Shown here: positions 1 through 9,228 of the stretch, one piece after another
Layout of the letters: every line of letters starts with the position of its first letter
Numbering within the stretch: the stretch's first letter is position 1
Assembly: GCF_004348685.1 (NCBI RefSeq)
Contig: NZ_SMKO01000018.1
Location: 25,135-89,134, forward strand
DNA length: 64,000 bases
Reading direction: 5' to 3'
Source of the DNA: Nonomuraea deserti
Lineage (GTDB): Bacteria; Actinomycetota; Actinomycetes; Streptosporangiales; Streptosporangiaceae
Program-made: the position numbers and the translations under genes
Notes under the pieces: model-generated
The model's database searches: none
Told to the model about the DNA's origin: nothing
Seen by the model: only the letters and a program-made list of their open reading frames with translations

Positions 1-630
1 CCGTTCGATGGGCCCGGAGACCGACACGGCCGCGATCACCTTGCCTCCGCTGCCCCTTATGGGAGCGGACACGCTGGCCACCCCCTGCTCGCGCTCGCCG
101 ACGCTGTGGGCCCAGCCCCTGCGGCGTACGGAGGCGAGCGTGGCGGCGGTGAACTTGGCGCCGCGCAGCCCGCGGTGCAGCCGGTCGGGCTCCTCCCAGG
201 CGAGCAGGATCTGCGCCGCCGAGCCCGCCGTCATGGGCAGCGCCGAGCCCACGGGAACCGTGTCGCGCAGGCCGCTGGCGCGCTCCGCCGCCGCGACGCA
301 GACGCGTTCGTCGCCCTGGCGGCGATAGAGTTGCGCGCTCTCCCCGGTCAGGTCCCTGAGCTGCATCAGCACGGGGGAGGCCACCGCGAGCAGCCGGTCC
401 TCGCCGGCCGCTGTGGACAACTCGGAGAGCCGCGGGCCCAGAACGAAACGGCCCTGCGTGTCGCGGCTCACGATGCGGTGGTGCTCAAGTGCGACGGCCA
501 GCCGATGGGCTGTGGGACGGGCCAGACCGGTGGCCTGGACGAGCTGCGCCAGTGAAGCGGGTCCCGCTTCGAGGGCATTGAGTACAAGAACTGCCTTGTC
601 GAGTACTCCGACTCCGCTAGAGTTGTCCAT
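1..630 (-). CDS. IclR-family regulator (NdgR/LtbR type), C-terminus cut by window edge
   Basis: Open frame running off the left edge; 210 codons are visible from ATG at 630. The N-terminus ([20 protein letters not shown]) leads into a winged helix-turn-helix ([19 protein letters not shown]) and then the IclR effector domain ([33 protein letters not shown]). It is divergent from leuC across a 180-bp gap. In Streptomyces and Corynebacterium the IclR regulator at this position (NdgR/LtbR) controls leuCD and amino-acid metabolism, so the same role is inferred here. Only the extreme C-terminus is missing. Confidence 0.93.
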   Translation of the reverse strand, partial: MDNSSGVGVLDKAVLVLNALEAGPASLAQLVQATGLARPTAHRLAVALEHHRIVSRDTQGRFVLGPRLSELSTAAGEDRLLAVASPVLMQLRDLTGESAQLYRRQGDERVCVAAAERASGLRDTVPVGSALPMTAGSAAQILLAWEEPDRLHRGLRGAKFTAATLASVRRRGWAHSVGEREQGVASVSAPIRGSGGKVIAAVSVSGPIER

Positions 631-694
631 AGGACGATACTGCCGTCTCGACATATGAGAAGGCAAGTCACAAAGGTTCTCCCGCGAGGGAGCA

Positions 695-790
695 CCGGTC
701 TCTGGACTGAGGAGCGCAGGGAACGGGGCGACCGCAGCGACGAGGGAAGAGACCGGATCCGAGCGACTGAGCCGCGATGCGTCGCATCGC
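695..790 (+). promoter_or_regulatory. Structured leader of leuC (two potential RNA hairpins)
   Basis: Between the regulator and leuC, CCGGTCTCT (695-703) is perfectly complementary to AGAGACCGG (748-756). A second perfect hairpin, GCGATGCG-T-CGCATCGC (774-790), ends eight bases before the AGGAGGAG ribosome binding site of leuC (798-805). No leucine-rich leader peptide is visible. The element may be a mere fold or a post-transcriptional control; no known riboswitch was recognised. Confidence 0.4.
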
Positions 791-810
791 TCTATGCAGG
801 AGGAGATCAC

Positions 811-2196
811 ATGGGCCGCACACTGGCCGAGAAGGTCTGGGAGCAGCACGTCGTCAGGCGCGCCGACGGCGAGCCCGACCTGCTCTACATCGACCTGCAC
901 CTCATCCATGAGGTGACCAGCCCGCAGGCGTTCGACGGGCTCCGTCTCGCCGGCCGGAAGGTGCGGCGTCCCGATCTCACGATCGCCACCGAAGACCACA
1001 ACGTGCCGACCGTGCTCGGCCCGATCGCCGACCCGGTGTCCAAGAAACAGGTCGAGACGCTGCGCAAGAACGCCGCCGAGTTCGGCATCAGACTCCACCC
1101 GATGGGCGACGCCGGGCAGGGCGTGGTGCACATCATCGGGCCGCAGTTCGGCCTGACGCAGCCAGGTATGACGATCGTCTGTGGCGACTCCCACACCTCG
1201 ACCCACGGCGCGTTCGGCGGCATCGCGTTCGGCATCGGCACCTCCGAGGTCGAGCACGTGCTGGCCACCCAGACGCTGCCCGCCTACCGGCCGAAGACGA
1301 TGGCCATCGAGGTCTCGGGCGAGCTGCCTCCCGGCGTCACGGCCAAGGACCTGATCCTGGCGATCATCGCCAAGATCGGCACCGGTGGGGGCCAGGGCTA
1401 CATCGTCGAATACCGCGGCGAGGCGGTGCGCGAGCTCTCCATGGAGGGCCGCATGACGGTGTGCAACATGTCGATCGAGGCGGGCGCCCGCGCCGGCATG
1501 ATCGCGCCGGACGAGACCACGTTCGCCTACCTCAAGGGGCGCCCGCACGCGCCGCAGGGCGAGGCGTGGGACCAGGCCGTCGAATACTGGAAGTCGCTGC
1601 GCACCGACGACGACGCCGTGTTCGACAAGGTCGTGGAGATCGACGCCTCGACGCTGACCCCCTACGTCACGTGGGGCACCAACCCGGGCCAGGGCCTGCC
1701 GCTCGCCGAGTCCGTGCCGAGCCCCGACTCCTTCGCCGACCCGGTCGCCCGCTCGGCGGCCGAACGGGCGCTCGACTACATGGGCCTCAACGCGGGCACG
1801 CCGCTGCGCGAGATCGAGGTCGACACGGTGTTCGTCGGCTCGTGCACCAACGGCCGCATCGAGGACCTGCGCTCGGCCGCCGAGATCCTGCGCGGCCGCC
1901 AGGTGCGGACCCGCACGCTGATCGTCCCCGGCTCGATGCAGGTCAAGCTGCAGGCCGAGGAGGAGGGCCTGCACGAGGTGTTCAAGGCCGCGGGCGCCGA
2001 GTGGCGCGAGGCCGGCTGCTCGATGTGCCTGGGCATGAACCCCGACACGCTCAAGCCGGGCGAGCGCAGCGCCTCGACCTCCAACCGCAACTTCGAGGGC
2101 CGCCAGGGCAAGGGTGGCCGCACTCACCTGGTGTCGCCGCAGGTCGCCGCCGCGACCGCGGTGACCGGCCGCCTCACCGCTCCCGCAGACCTCTGA
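811..2196 (+). CDS. leuC: 3-isopropylmalate dehydratase large subunit
   Basis: LeuC, 461 aa, the aconitase-family subunit that isomerises 2- to 3-isopropylmalate with LeuD in leucine synthesis. The start is ATG 811 behind a strong AGGAGGAG; the frame stays open further upstream but lacks family similarity there. The [4Fe-4S] ligands are visible in FVGSCTNGR and in CSMCLGMN near the C-terminus, and the substrate loop in [13 protein letters not shown]. The length fits the family. LeuD follows after a repeat-filled gap. The 3' end, including the stop codon, is the first unit of a tandem repeat described separately. Confidence 0.98.
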   Translation: MGRTLAEKVWEQHVVRRADGEPDLLYIDLHLIHEVTSPQAFDGLRLAGRKVRRPDLTIATEDHNVPTVLGPIADPVSKKQVETLRKNAAEFGIRLHPMGDAGQGVVHIIGPQFGLTQPGMTIVCGDSHTSTHGAFGGIAFGIGTSEVEHVLATQTLPAYRPKTMAIEVSGELPPGVTAKDLILAIIAKIGTGGGQGYIVEYRGEAVRELSMEGRMTVCNMSIEAGARAGMIAPDETTFAYLKGRPHAPQGEAWDQAVEYWKSLRTDDDAVFDKVVEIDASTLTPYVTWGTNPGQGLPLAESVPSPDSFADPVARSAAERALDYMGLNAGTPLREIEVDTVFVGSCTNGRIEDLRSAAEILRGRQVRTRTLIVPGSMQVKLQAEEEGLHEVFKAAGAEWREAGCSMCLGMNPDTLKPGERSASTSNRNFEGRQGKGGRTHLVSPQVAAATAVTGRLTAPADL

Positions 2197-2351
2197 CGCG
2201 GTCACGGCGATGCGGCCAGGCCGCCTCACCGACGCACTTCCCGTGCAGACCTCTGACGCGGTCACGGCGATGCGGCCAGGCCGCCTCACCGACGCACTTC
2301 CCGTGCGGACCTCTGACGCGGTCACGCCGACGCACTTCCTGCGCAGACCTT
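2185..2351 (+). repeat. 60-bp tandem repeat built on the leuC stop region
   Basis: Two exact 60-bp units (2185-2244 and 2245-2304) are followed by a degraded third unit (from 2305; one substitution, then an internal deletion near 2327) and a remnant to about 2351. Each unit begins GCAGACCTCTGACGCGGTCA, and in the first unit the TGA is the real leuC stop. The array fills the leuC-leuD gap, so it would be transcribed in the leuCD mRNA. Confidence 0.9.
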
Positions 2352-2379
2352 CAGACCTGTAGACCCGTAAGGAAAATCG

Positions 2380-2967
2380 ATGGAAGCCTTCATCACCCAC
2401 ACCGGTACGGCGGTGCCGCTGCGCCGCAGCAACGTCGACACCGACCAGATCATCCCGGCCGTCTGGCTCAAGCAGGTCAGCCGCACCGGCTTCGAGAACG
2501 GCCTGTTCGCGGCCTGGCGTGAGGACCCGGAGTTCGTCCTCAACGACGCCACCTACGAGGGCGCCTCGATCCTGGTCTCCGGCCCCGACTTCGGCACCGG
2601 CTCCTCGCGCGAACACGCTGTCTGGGCGCTCCAGCAGTACGGGTTCCGCGTCGTGATCGCCGCCAGGTTCGGCGACATCTTCCGCAACAACTCCACCAAG
2701 ATGGGCCTGCTGCCGGTCGTCCTGCCCGGCGACAAGGCGGCGGACCTGCAGTCGGCCGTCGAGGCCAACCCGAAGCTCGAGATCACCGTCGACCTGCGGG
2801 AACGCCAGGTCCGCTGGGCGGACGAGGTCGTCGCTTTCGAGATCGACGACTACACCCGCTGGCGGCTCATGGAGGGCCTCGACGACATCGGACTGACCCT
2901 GCGTCACGCCGACGATGTGGCGGTATACGAGAATGGTCGGCAGCCATGGCTGCCGACGACCGTCTAG
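2380..2967 (+). CDS. leuD: 3-isopropylmalate dehydratase small subunit
   Basis: LeuD, 195 aa, the swivelling-domain partner of LeuC. ATG 2380 follows AAGGAAAATCG. The conserved [17 protein letters not shown] substrate-binding segment sits around residues 68-84, and the N-terminal [10 protein letters not shown] motif is present. Length is normal. The last 22 bases overlap the start of the next small ORF, which suggests translational coupling. It is probably co-transcribed with leuC through the repeat-filled gap. Confidence 0.98.
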   Translation: MEAFITHTGTAVPLRRSNVDTDQIIPAVWLKQVSRTGFENGLFAAWREDPEFVLNDATYEGASILVSGPDFGTGSSREHAVWALQQYGFRVVIAARFGDIFRNNSTKMGLLPVVLPGDKAADLQSAVEANPKLEITVDLRERQVRWADEVVAFEIDDYTRWRLMEGLDDIGLTLRHADDVAVYENGRQPWLPTTV

Positions 2968-3185
2968 AAGACGACGAACTGGCGCGGCGGTTGCGCGAGG
3001 CGCACCGCCGCGTCCGCATGCTCCCCGCCGCCGACAAGGAACGGATAGCGCGCCGCTATCTGTCGATTTGTGACCTTGCGAAGCACGATCCGAAAAGGGC
3101 CGCGCTCCGCCTCGACGTGTTTCTGGCCGCCCTTGACGAGCCTCCCGACACGCCACGAAGTGCGGAAAACGCGCCCGGTGATTGA
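2946..3185 (+). CDS. Small conserved-position protein, function unknown
   Basis: A 79-aa ORF starting inside the end of leuD. The sequence ([20 protein letters not shown]... [19 protein letters not shown]) is rich in Arg, Glu and Leu and predicts as helices, with a disordered tail of Pro, Asp and Glu. No domain was recognised, and no membrane segment or signal peptide is visible. A small hypothetical gene often lies between leuD and the HU gene in actinomycetes, which supports its reality. Coupling to leuD points to constitutive co-expression. Confidence 0.65.
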   Translation: MAADDRLEDDELARRLREAHRRVRMLPAADKERIARRYLSICDLAKHDPKRAALRLDVFLAALDEPPDTPRSAENAPGD

Positions 3186-3284
3186 GTTCCCCTGCGATCC
3201 CGCCTACTTTCGAGCCCGTAAGGGGTTTCTCCGTCGAACACGTAAACTGGAGCCCCGAGCCGTAACTGGGGGAGCAGGACTTTC

Positions 3285-3584
3285 ATGAACAAGCGTGAAC
3301 TCGTCGAGGCCATCGCGGATCGGGTGGGCGACAGGAAGACGGCCACCGAGGCCGTGAACGCGGTCGTCGACGCCATCCAGAAGGCCGTGGCCAGCGGCGA
3401 CAAGGTCTCGATCACGGGCTTCGGCGCGTTCGAGATGGTGAACAAGCCCGCCCGCACGGCGCGCAATCCGTCGACCGGCGCGGAAATCAACGTCGCGGAG
3501 AGCTGGGCACCGAAGTTCCGTCCAGGCTCCGATTTCAAAGAGCTGGTGAACGAGGGCGGCAAGAAAATCGGCAAGAAAAAGTAA
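3285..3584 (+). CDS. hup: HU-family nucleoid DNA-binding protein, short form
   Basis: A 99-aa HU homologue. The N-terminal helices (MNKRELVEAIADRVGD) are followed by the GFGAFEM strand and the beta-arm (ARTARNPSTGAEINV) that intercalates into DNA. The protein ends soon after the HU core with only KKIGKKK. The leuD-linked HU proteins of Streptomyces (HupS) and mycobacteria (HupB) carry a long Lys/Ala-rich tail, which is absent here. RBS GGGGGAG precedes ATG 3285. A strong palindromic terminator follows directly. Confidence 0.97.
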   Translation: MNKRELVEAIADRVGDRKTATEAVNAVVDAIQKAVASGDKVSITGFGAFEMVNKPARTARNPSTGAEINVAESWAPKFRPGSDFKELVNEGGKKIGKKK

Positions 3585-3589
3585 ACTGA

Positions 3590-3630
3590 GCGGACCACGC
3601 CCGGGCCGGCCGGCCCGGGCGTCCGCATTT
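3590..3630. terminator. Bidirectional terminator after hup
   Basis: A perfect 24-base palindrome (3598-3621, half CGCCCGGGCCGG) is flanked by complementary GCGGA (3590-3594) and TCCGC (3622-3626) and followed by ATTT. It separates hup from the convergent small gene whose stop codon is at 3629-3631. Confidence 0.8.
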
Positions 3631-3835
3631 AAGCGCCGGGCACCGGGAAAGTGGAGAGCGTGATGTAAGTGATCTCGCCGCCGGACGTCGCGAGATTGAC
3701 CCGCTGCCCCGTGCGCAGCAGCCGCAGCGGCCCCGCGTCGAAGGCGGGCGCGCCGAACTCCAGCACGGTCCCGTCGTCGAGGAACACCGTGCCCGAGCGA
3801 GTGGCCTCGTCGAAACTACGCACCGTCGCCTGCAC
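3629..3835 (-). CDS. Small beta-barrel-like protein, possible cold-shock/IF-1 type fold
   Basis: A 68-aa protein read from GTG 3835 (VQATVRSFDEATRSGTVFLD ... LRLLRTGQRVNLATSGGEI). The alternation of short beta strands, with a motif like 'SGTVFLDDG' and a central Gly-Gln-Arg-Val, resembles cold-shock or S1-like single-stranded nucleic-acid-binding folds. This is a fold impression only. Frames open further upstream lose similarity. It is convergent with hup and lies 81 bp from the divergent MFS gene. Function is unknown. Confidence 0.6.
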   Translation of the reverse strand: MQATVRSFDEATRSGTVFLDDGTVLEFGAPAFDAGPLRLLRTGQRVNLATSGGEITYITLSTFPVPGA

Positions 3836-3916
3836 GAGGACCAGCGTAGGGCGGCCACGCCGGGCGGTCCAATAATCGTTTGTCACCGCCCGCCCAGGTC
3901 GCAAGGATCGCCCATC

Positions 3917-5122
3917 GTGGAACGCAGCAGCGACTTCGCGCTGTTCGCCTGGGCGAATGGCATCACCCAGATGGGCACCCAGATCAGCGTGGTGGCCCTG
4001 CCGCTGACCGCGCTGCTCACGCTCGACGCCGGCGCCTTCGATCTCGGCCTGCTGTCGGCCGCCCAGATGCTGGCGTTCCTCCTGATCGGGCTGCCCGCCG
4101 GCGTGTGGGTGGACCGGTCGCGACGCCGCCCGATCATCATCTGGGCCGACGTCGTACGCGGCGTGGCGCTCCTGTCGGTCCCCGTGGCCGCCTGGCTGGG
4201 CGTGCTCACGCTGCCCCAGCTCTACGCCGTCGCGCTGGTGGTCGGCGCCGGCACGGTGTTCTTCGACGTCGCTCACATGAGCCTGCTGCCCGCCATCGTG
4301 CCCAAGGAGCGGCTCGAACGCGGCAACGGCGTACTGGAGATCACCAAGAACGTCTCCCTGCTCGCCGGGCCCGGGGTCGGCGGCTGGGCGGTGGCGGCGC
4401 TCACCGCCCCGATCGCCCTGCTCGCGGACGCCGTGAGCTATCTCGTCTCCGCGCTCCTGCTGGCGGGCGTAAGGGCGAGGGAGACGGCGCGGCGCAGCGA
4501 ACGGTCCCTGCGCCACGAGGTCGCGGAGGGCCTGAGATTCGTCGCGGTGGAGCCGGTGCTGCGCAGGATCGCGGTAGGCGGCGCGGTGGCCATGACCGCC
4601 AACTCTGTCTGCCTCGTCGGCCTGCCCCTCTACCTGGTCAAGGAGCTCGGCGTCGGCTCCGCGCAGTACGGCCTGCTGCTGTCGGCCGCCGCCGTGGGCT
4701 CGCTTGCGGGCGCCGCGCTGGTGGCCCGCGTCACGGCCCGCCTCGGCACGGGCCGCACCCTGTACGGCTCCGCGGCCCTGGCCACCGTGCTCTACCTGCC
4801 CGCGCTGGCGACCGGCCCCGGCTGGCGGCTGCTGGTCTTCCCCGTGGCCGCGTCGTTGTTCGGCGTGGCCAGCGCGATCTTCGGCATCGCCCAGCTCAGC
4901 TACCGCCAGCGCATCACTCCGGGACACCTGCTCGGCCGGGTCAACGCCAGCATGCGCTTCCTCATGTGGGGTGTCGTGCCGCTGGGCGGGCTGGCCGGCG
5001 GCGCGCTGGGGGAGTGGTTCGGCGGGTACGCGGTCTTCGCCGCCGGCATCGCCCTGCTGGGCCTGTCACACCTGGCGGTGGTCACCGCGCCCGCCATCAT
5101 GAAGACGGCCGCCGCTTCCTGA
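3917..5122 (+). CDS. MFS efflux transporter (EntS/tetracycline-exporter-like)
   Basis: A 401-aa protein from GTG 3917 with about 12 hydrophobic segments. The loop-2/3 motif region reads LPAGVWVDRSRRRPI, and the motif around residues 130-160 is SLLPAIVPKERLERGNG, typical of actinobacterial MFS exporters related to EntS. A substrate cannot be inferred. It ends convergent to cofC, with a shared hairpin between them. There is no adjacent regulator. Confidence 0.88.
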   Translation: MERSSDFALFAWANGITQMGTQISVVALPLTALLTLDAGAFDLGLLSAAQMLAFLLIGLPAGVWVDRSRRRPIIIWADVVRGVALLSVPVAAWLGVLTLPQLYAVALVVGAGTVFFDVAHMSLLPAIVPKERLERGNGVLEITKNVSLLAGPGVGGWAVAALTAPIALLADAVSYLVSALLLAGVRARETARRSERSLRHEVAEGLRFVAVEPVLRRIAVGGAVAMTANSVCLVGLPLYLVKELGVGSAQYGLLLSAAAVGSLAGAALVARVTARLGTGRTLYGSAALATVLYLPALATGPGWRLLVFPVAASLFGVASAIFGIAQLSYRQRITPGHLLGRVNASMRFLMWGVVPLGGLAGGALGEWFGGYAVFAAGIALLGLSHLAVVTAPAIMKTAAAS

Positions 5123-5160
5123 CCGCCGCCGGTACGGCCCTGACCCGCGCTCGGCCGCAA

Positions 5161-5185
5161 CGCCTGACCGCGCCGGGGTCAGGCG
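5161..5185. terminator. Bidirectional hairpin between MFS gene and cofC
   Basis: CGCCTGACC (5161-5169) and GGTCAGGCG (5177-5185) form a perfect 9-bp stem with a 7-base loop. The 3' arm contains the stop codon of the convergent cofC gene (5179-5181). Confidence 0.65.
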
Positions 5186-5814
5186 TCCGGCCACAACTCC
5201 CTGACGACCGCCGCAGTGTGCCGGCCGAGCCCGAGGGCGACGGCCGCGCGCAGGTCGTCGGGTGTGTCGACGTCGCGGCGCACCGAGTCGATCCCCGGCA
5301 CGGCCAGCTCTTTGGCCCCGGCGGCCAGGTGCCTGGCCCGCGACTCCCCGCCGAACCCAGGTGTGAACGGCGTTCCCGGAAGCACTCCGTAGAAGGTCGT
5401 CCCCACGTCGAGCGCGTCGGGCACGAACGCCTGGTCGAACTCGGCGGCCGCCTCCAGCGCCAGGCCGAGTTCGGCCGGCCGCAGGGCGGGCAGGTCGGCC
5501 TGGAGCGCGCCCACCGCGTCGCCGGGCGCGACGCGTACGGCATGGGCGGCTCCGGTGCGGAGCGCGGTGTTCAGCCCGCGATCGGGGTCGTGCACCACCT
5601 CGGCCCCGAGCCCGGCGAGGGGGCCCGCGGCGGCCGGGTCGGCGGTCACCACGATCACCCGCGCCACCCGCGGGCACGAAAGCGCCGCCGCCACGGTGTC
5701 GCAGGCGACGGCCACGGCCAGCCTGGTGCGGTGCGGCCCTGTCGCCGCGGCGAGCCGGGTCTTCGCCGCGACCAGCGTCTTCACCGGAATCACCAGTGAC
5801 CACCGGATGCTCAT
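5179..5814 (-). CDS. cofC: CofC/FbiD guanylyltransferase of coenzyme F420 synthesis
   Basis: A 211-aa protein with N-terminal WSLVIPVKTLVAAKTRLA and the central DPDRGLNTAL motif of the CofC/FbiD nucleotidyltransferase family. The family uses GTP to activate 2-phospholactate or phosphoenolpyruvate, giving the precursor of F420. The motif ADLPALRP and the nucleotide-sugar-transferase-like fold also fit. ATG 5814 is preferred (MSIRWSLVI); an ATG at 5826 adds four residues. It is divergent from the acyltransferase. An FbiD gene near gpsA and ddl is also found in mycobacteria. Confidence 0.93.
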   Translation of the reverse strand: MSIRWSLVIPVKTLVAAKTRLAAATGPHRTRLAVAVACDTVAAALSCPRVARVIVVTADPAAAGPLAGLGAEVVHDPDRGLNTALRTGAAHAVRVAPGDAVGALQADLPALRPAELGLALEAAAEFDQAFVPDALDVGTTFYGVLPGTPFTPGFGGESRARHLAAGAKELAVPGIDSVRRDVDTPDDLRAAVALGLGRHTAAVVRELWPDA

Positions 5815-5894
5815 ACGCTTAAGCATCGCGCCTCGACATCCCGAGCGGCCAACCGGGAGACTTGGGGCGCATCCCGCAGGTGTTGGAGGAGACC

Positions 5895-6605
5895 ATGAGC
5901 CGCCCCACGCGACCGTCGCGTTTCTGGGAGACCCTGGCAGTAGTCGTGGTGAAACCGCTCTCCCGGCTCCTGGTCAAAAAGGACTGGCGCGGCGGGGAGC
6001 GCATACCCCGCACCGGCGGCGTGATCATCGCGACCAACCATCTCTCCTGGGCCGACCCTGTTCTGCTGTCGCACTTCCTCTACGACAACGGGCGCTGGCC
6101 GGTAATCCTCGCCAAGTCCGCGCTCTTCAGGGTGCCGTTCCTGGGCCGGGCCGTGGCGGCGTTGCTGGCCATCCCGGTCGACCGCGGCAGCAACGAGGCG
6201 GCCAGGTCCCTGCAGATCTCGGCCGAGCGGCTCGCCGACGGGTGCGCGATCATGTTCTACCCGGAGGGCACCTGCACCCGCGACCCCGGCCTGTGGCCCA
6301 TGGTGGGCAAGACGGGCGCGGCCCGGCTGGCGTTGCAGAGCGGCGCGCCGGTCATCCCGGTCGCCCATTGGGGCGCGCATGAGCTGCTCCCCTATGGGGA
6401 GAAGAAGCCCAGGTTGTTCCCGCGCAAGACGTTCCGCGTGAGCGTGGGGCCGCCGGTCGATCTGTCGAAATACGCGGGCCGGCCACCGCACGCGGCCGTG
6501 CTGCGCGAGGCGACGGCCGACATCATGGCGGCGATCACCGTGCAGCTGGCGGAGCTGCGCGGCGAGAAGGCGCCGGAAACCCCCTACGATCCCGCCGGAC
6601 GGTGA
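5895..6605 (+). CDS. 1-acyl-sn-glycerol-3-phosphate acyltransferase (PlsC-like)
   Basis: A 236-aa lysophospholipid acyltransferase. ATG 5895 is set by TTGGAGGAG just upstream. The catalytic HX4D motif appears in NHLSWAD, the glycerophosphate-binding motif in [10 protein letters not shown], and PVIPVAHWG is the fourth block. It makes phosphatidic acid at the membrane. It stands four bases before gpsA, which supplies glycerol 3-phosphate, so the two form a phospholipid-precursor operon. Confidence 0.95.
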   Translation: MSRPTRPSRFWETLAVVVVKPLSRLLVKKDWRGGERIPRTGGVIIATNHLSWADPVLLSHFLYDNGRWPVILAKSALFRVPFLGRAVAALLAIPVDRGSNEAARSLQISAERLADGCAIMFYPEGTCTRDPGLWPMVGKTGAARLALQSGAPVIPVAHWGAHELLPYGEKKPRLFPRKTFRVSVGPPVDLSKYAGRPPHAAVLREATADIMAAITVQLAELRGEKAPETPYDPAGR

Positions 6606-6609
6606 TGGC

Positions 6610-7620
6610 ATGACGAAGGTGGCCGTTTTCGGCACGGGCTCGTGGGGCACGACGTTCGCCATGATCCTGGCGGAGGCCGGTAACAAGGTCACGCTGTGGG
6701 GGCGCAGGGAGGAGCTGGTCGAGGCGATCGACCGCGATCACGGCAACCCCGACTACCTGCCGGGCATCGAGTTGCCGGCCACGCTGCGCGCCACGACCGA
6801 CGCCGCGCGGGCGCTCGACGGGGCCGACTTCGTGGTGCTGGCCGTGCCGTCGCAGCAGCTGCGGCCCAACTTGGCCCGGTGGCGCGAGCACCTCCCGCCC
6901 CGCGCGGTGCTGGTCAGCCTGATGAAGGGCATCGAGCTGGGCACCACCAAGCGGATGAGCGAGGTGATCCGCGAGGTCGCAGAGGTACCGGAAGAGCGCG
7001 TCGCGGTCGTCTCGGGGCCCAACCTGGCCAAGGAGATCGCCATGCGCCAGCCCGCCGCCACCGTCGTCGCCTGTGCCGACGAGTCCGTCGCCGCCCGTCT
7101 CCAGTCGGCCTGCCACCTGCCGCCGTGGTTCCGCCCGTACACCAATCCCGACGTCGTCGGCGTGGAGCTGGGCGGCGCGGTGAAGAACGTGATCGCGCTG
7201 GCCGTCGGCGTCTCGGCGGGCATGGGCATGGGCGACAACGTCAGCGCCATGCTCATCACCAGAGGGCTGGCCGAGATCTCCCGGCTGGGCGCGGCGCTCG
7301 GCGCCGACGCGCACACGTTCGCGGGGCTGGCCGGAATGGGCGATCTCGTGGCCACGTGCACGTCGCCGCTGTCGCGTAACCGCACGTTCGGCGAGAACCT
7401 CGGCAGGGGCATGACGCTCGACGAGGTCGTCGCCGCCACCAAGCAGACGGCGGAGGGCGTGAAGTCCTGCGAGTCCGTGCTGGAGCTGGCCAGGAAGCAC
7501 GACGTGGAGATGCCGATCACCGAGGTCGTCGTCGGGGTGGTGCACGACGGCATGTCGCCGGCGGAGGCGGGCATGTTGCTGATGTCGCGCTCGCCCAAAC
7601 CCGAGCGTTACGGCGTATAA
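6610..7620 (+). CDS. gpsA: NAD(P)-dependent glycerol-3-phosphate dehydrogenase
   Basis: GpsA, 336 aa. The Rossmann motif [11 protein letters not shown] is at residues 6-16; NLAKEIA and [13 protein letters not shown] carry the catalytic lysines, and the C-terminal substrate domain includes [11 protein letters not shown]. It reduces dihydroxyacetone phosphate to glycerol 3-phosphate for phospholipids, matching the preceding acyltransferase. ATG 6610 lies five bases after the upstream gene ends. Confidence 0.98.
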   Translation: MTKVAVFGTGSWGTTFAMILAEAGNKVTLWGRREELVEAIDRDHGNPDYLPGIELPATLRATTDAARALDGADFVVLAVPSQQLRPNLARWREHLPPRAVLVSLMKGIELGTTKRMSEVIREVAEVPEERVAVVSGPNLAKEIAMRQPAATVVACADESVAARLQSACHLPPWFRPYTNPDVVGVELGGAVKNVIALAVGVSAGMGMGDNVSAMLITRGLAEISRLGAALGADAHTFAGLAGMGDLVATCTSPLSRNRTFGENLGRGMTLDEVVAATKQTAEGVKSCESVLELARKHDVEMPITEVVVGVVHDGMSPAEAGMLLMSRSPKPERYGV

Positions 7621-7685
7621 GAGAAGGCCTGAATACGGCGTGCTCGGCTCGCTGTGACAGGGACACCCCGGTAGATTCGGACACC

Positions 7686-8780
7686 ATGAGCAAGCCACGC
7701 GTCGCCGTCGTTTTCGGAGGTCGCAATTCTGAGCACGCCGTGTCCCTGATGGGCGCGGGCAGCGTTCTGGATGCGATCGACAGGAGCAGATACGAGGTGA
7801 TCCCCATCGGGATCGCCCAGGACGGCAGGTGGGTGCTGGCGACGTCCGACCAGCGGTTCGCCATCGAGTCGGGCGAGCTGCCGGTCGTCGACGGCGCGGG
7901 CGCGGCGCTGGCGCTGCCGTCGGGCGGCAGTTCGCTGGTGGCGTACGACTCGGGCAGCATTCCCGTGGAGCTCGGCTCGGTCGACGTGGTGTTCCCGGTG
8001 ATGCACGGGCCGTTCGCGGAGGACGGCACGATCCAGGGCCTGCTGGAGATGGCCGGCGTGCGTTACGTCGGCTCGGGTGTGCTGGCCAGCGCCGTCGGCA
8101 TGGACAAGGCTCACATGAAGACCGTGATGGCCGCCGCGGGGCTGCCCATCGGCCGCTACGTCGTCGTCCGCGACCGCGACTGGCGGCTCGACCGGGAGCG
8201 CGTGGTCAAGGAGGCCGAGGAGCTCGGTTTCCCGGTGTTCGTCAAGCCCGCCAGGGCCGGTTCCTCGCAGGGCATCTCCAAGGCGTCCGACCGGTCCCAG
8301 CTGGAGGCGGCGGTGGAGGCCGCCAGGCAGCACGACCCGAAGGTGCTCATCGAGGCCGCCATCGCCGGCCGCGAGATCGAGTGCGCGGTGCTGGAGTCGC
8401 CCGGCGACGAGCCGGCCGCGGCGTCGATCCCGGGCGAGGTCAGGGTCGAGGGCGGGCAGGAGTTCTTCGACTTCGAGGCGAAGTACTACCCCGACCAGAT
8501 GTCGCTCACCGTGCCCGCCGACATCCCGGCCGAGACGGTCGAGGAGCTTCGGGCGATGGCGGTGCGCGCGTTCGAGGCGCTCGACTGCGAGGGGCTCGCG
8601 CGGGTCGACTTCTTCTACACGCCCGACGGCGGGCTCGTCTTCAACGAGATCAACACCATGCCGGGGTTCACGTCGTTGTCGGTGGCGCCGCAGCTCTGGG
8701 CGGCCTCGGGCCTGCCCTATCCGGCGCTGGTCGACCGGCTCATCCAGCTCGCGCTGGCCCGGTCGGCGGGGCTCCGCTGA
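7686..8780 (+). CDS. ddl: D-alanine--D-alanine ligase
   Basis: A 364-aa ATP-grasp enzyme that makes the D-Ala-D-Ala dipeptide of peptidoglycan. Visible motifs: VVFGGRNSEHAVSLMGA at the N-terminus, VFPVMHGPFAEDGTIQG, VKPARAGSSQGISK (ATP binding) and EINTMPGFTSLS (metal/substrate loop). A -10-like TAGATT (7672-7677) ends eight bases before the ATG and no Shine-Dalgarno is evident, so a very short leader or leaderless mRNA is possible. It follows gpsA by 65 bp, as in other actinomycetes. Confidence 0.97.
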   Translation: MSKPRVAVVFGGRNSEHAVSLMGAGSVLDAIDRSRYEVIPIGIAQDGRWVLATSDQRFAIESGELPVVDGAGAALALPSGGSSLVAYDSGSIPVELGSVDVVFPVMHGPFAEDGTIQGLLEMAGVRYVGSGVLASAVGMDKAHMKTVMAAAGLPIGRYVVVRDRDWRLDRERVVKEAEELGFPVFVKPARAGSSQGISKASDRSQLEAAVEAARQHDPKVLIEAAIAGREIECAVLESPGDEPAAASIPGEVRVEGGQEFFDFEAKYYPDQMSLTVPADIPAETVEELRAMAVRAFEALDCEGLARVDFFYTPDGGLVFNEINTMPGFTSLSVAPQLWAASGLPYPALVDRLIQLALARSAGLR

Positions 8781-8792
8781 ACGATCACCCGA

Positions 8793-9215
8793 TCAGCGGG
8801 CCGACATCTGGGCGATCGGTTTCGACAGGTCCGCGAGCACCTCGGCGGCCACGTGCTCGCCTCCGACGGTGACCTCCACGTACGCGGTGCCGGTCACCGC
8901 GGTGAACAACGTGGGCCTTTCGGGATCGGCGAACCAGCCCACGCCGCCGATCTCCTGGAGCTGGTCGGTGGGCGCCATCCTGACCGGGCGGCCCACCCCG
9001 CAGCGCAGCGCGATGGCTCCTTCGCCCCAGACGCCGACGTATGGTGACTCCGGCGTGGACGTGCCGCGCGGGTCACCGTCGAGGGTCGCGGGCAGCAGCC
9101 CGGCCAGCTTGTCGCACGCGGCCACCGCTTCCCCCTGCGGGGTGGGCGGATCGACCCGCACCGTGCCGCACCCGGCGAGCGTCAGCAGAACGAGCAGGAC
9201 GGCGGCGGCACGCAT
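8793..9215 (-). CDS. DUF3515-type lipoprotein
   Basis: A 140-aa protein with a short signal peptide and a lipobox (LTLAGC, Cys16), so it is expected to be a membrane-anchored lipoprotein. The sequence matches what is known of DUF3515 proteins, which lie between ddl and thiL in many actinomycetes; function is unknown. Conserved-looking features are ALRCGVGRP and GVGWFADPE. It is the second gene of a two-gene operon after the Lrp-type gene (13-bp gap) and is convergent with ddl. Confidence 0.9.
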   Translation of the reverse strand: MRAAAVLLVLLTLAGCGTVRVDPPTPQGEAVAACDKLAGLLPATLDGDPRGTSTPESPYVGVWGEGAIALRCGVGRPVRMAPTDQLQEIGGVGWFADPERPTLFTAVTGTAYVEVTVGGEHVAAEVLADLSKPIAQMSAR

Positions 9216-9228
9216 GCGACGACTACCC

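Noticed and set aside
655..810. N-terminal extension of leuC or a leader peptide from ATG 655
   Set aside because: The frame is open, but family similarity and the strong RBS start at 811, and no run of leucine codons is present for attenuation.
3629..4927. 432-codon minus frame across the MFS gene
   Set aside because: Only its last 68 codons (kept as a small gene) look protein-like; the rest is antisense to a clear transporter and rich in Arg, Gln and Gly.
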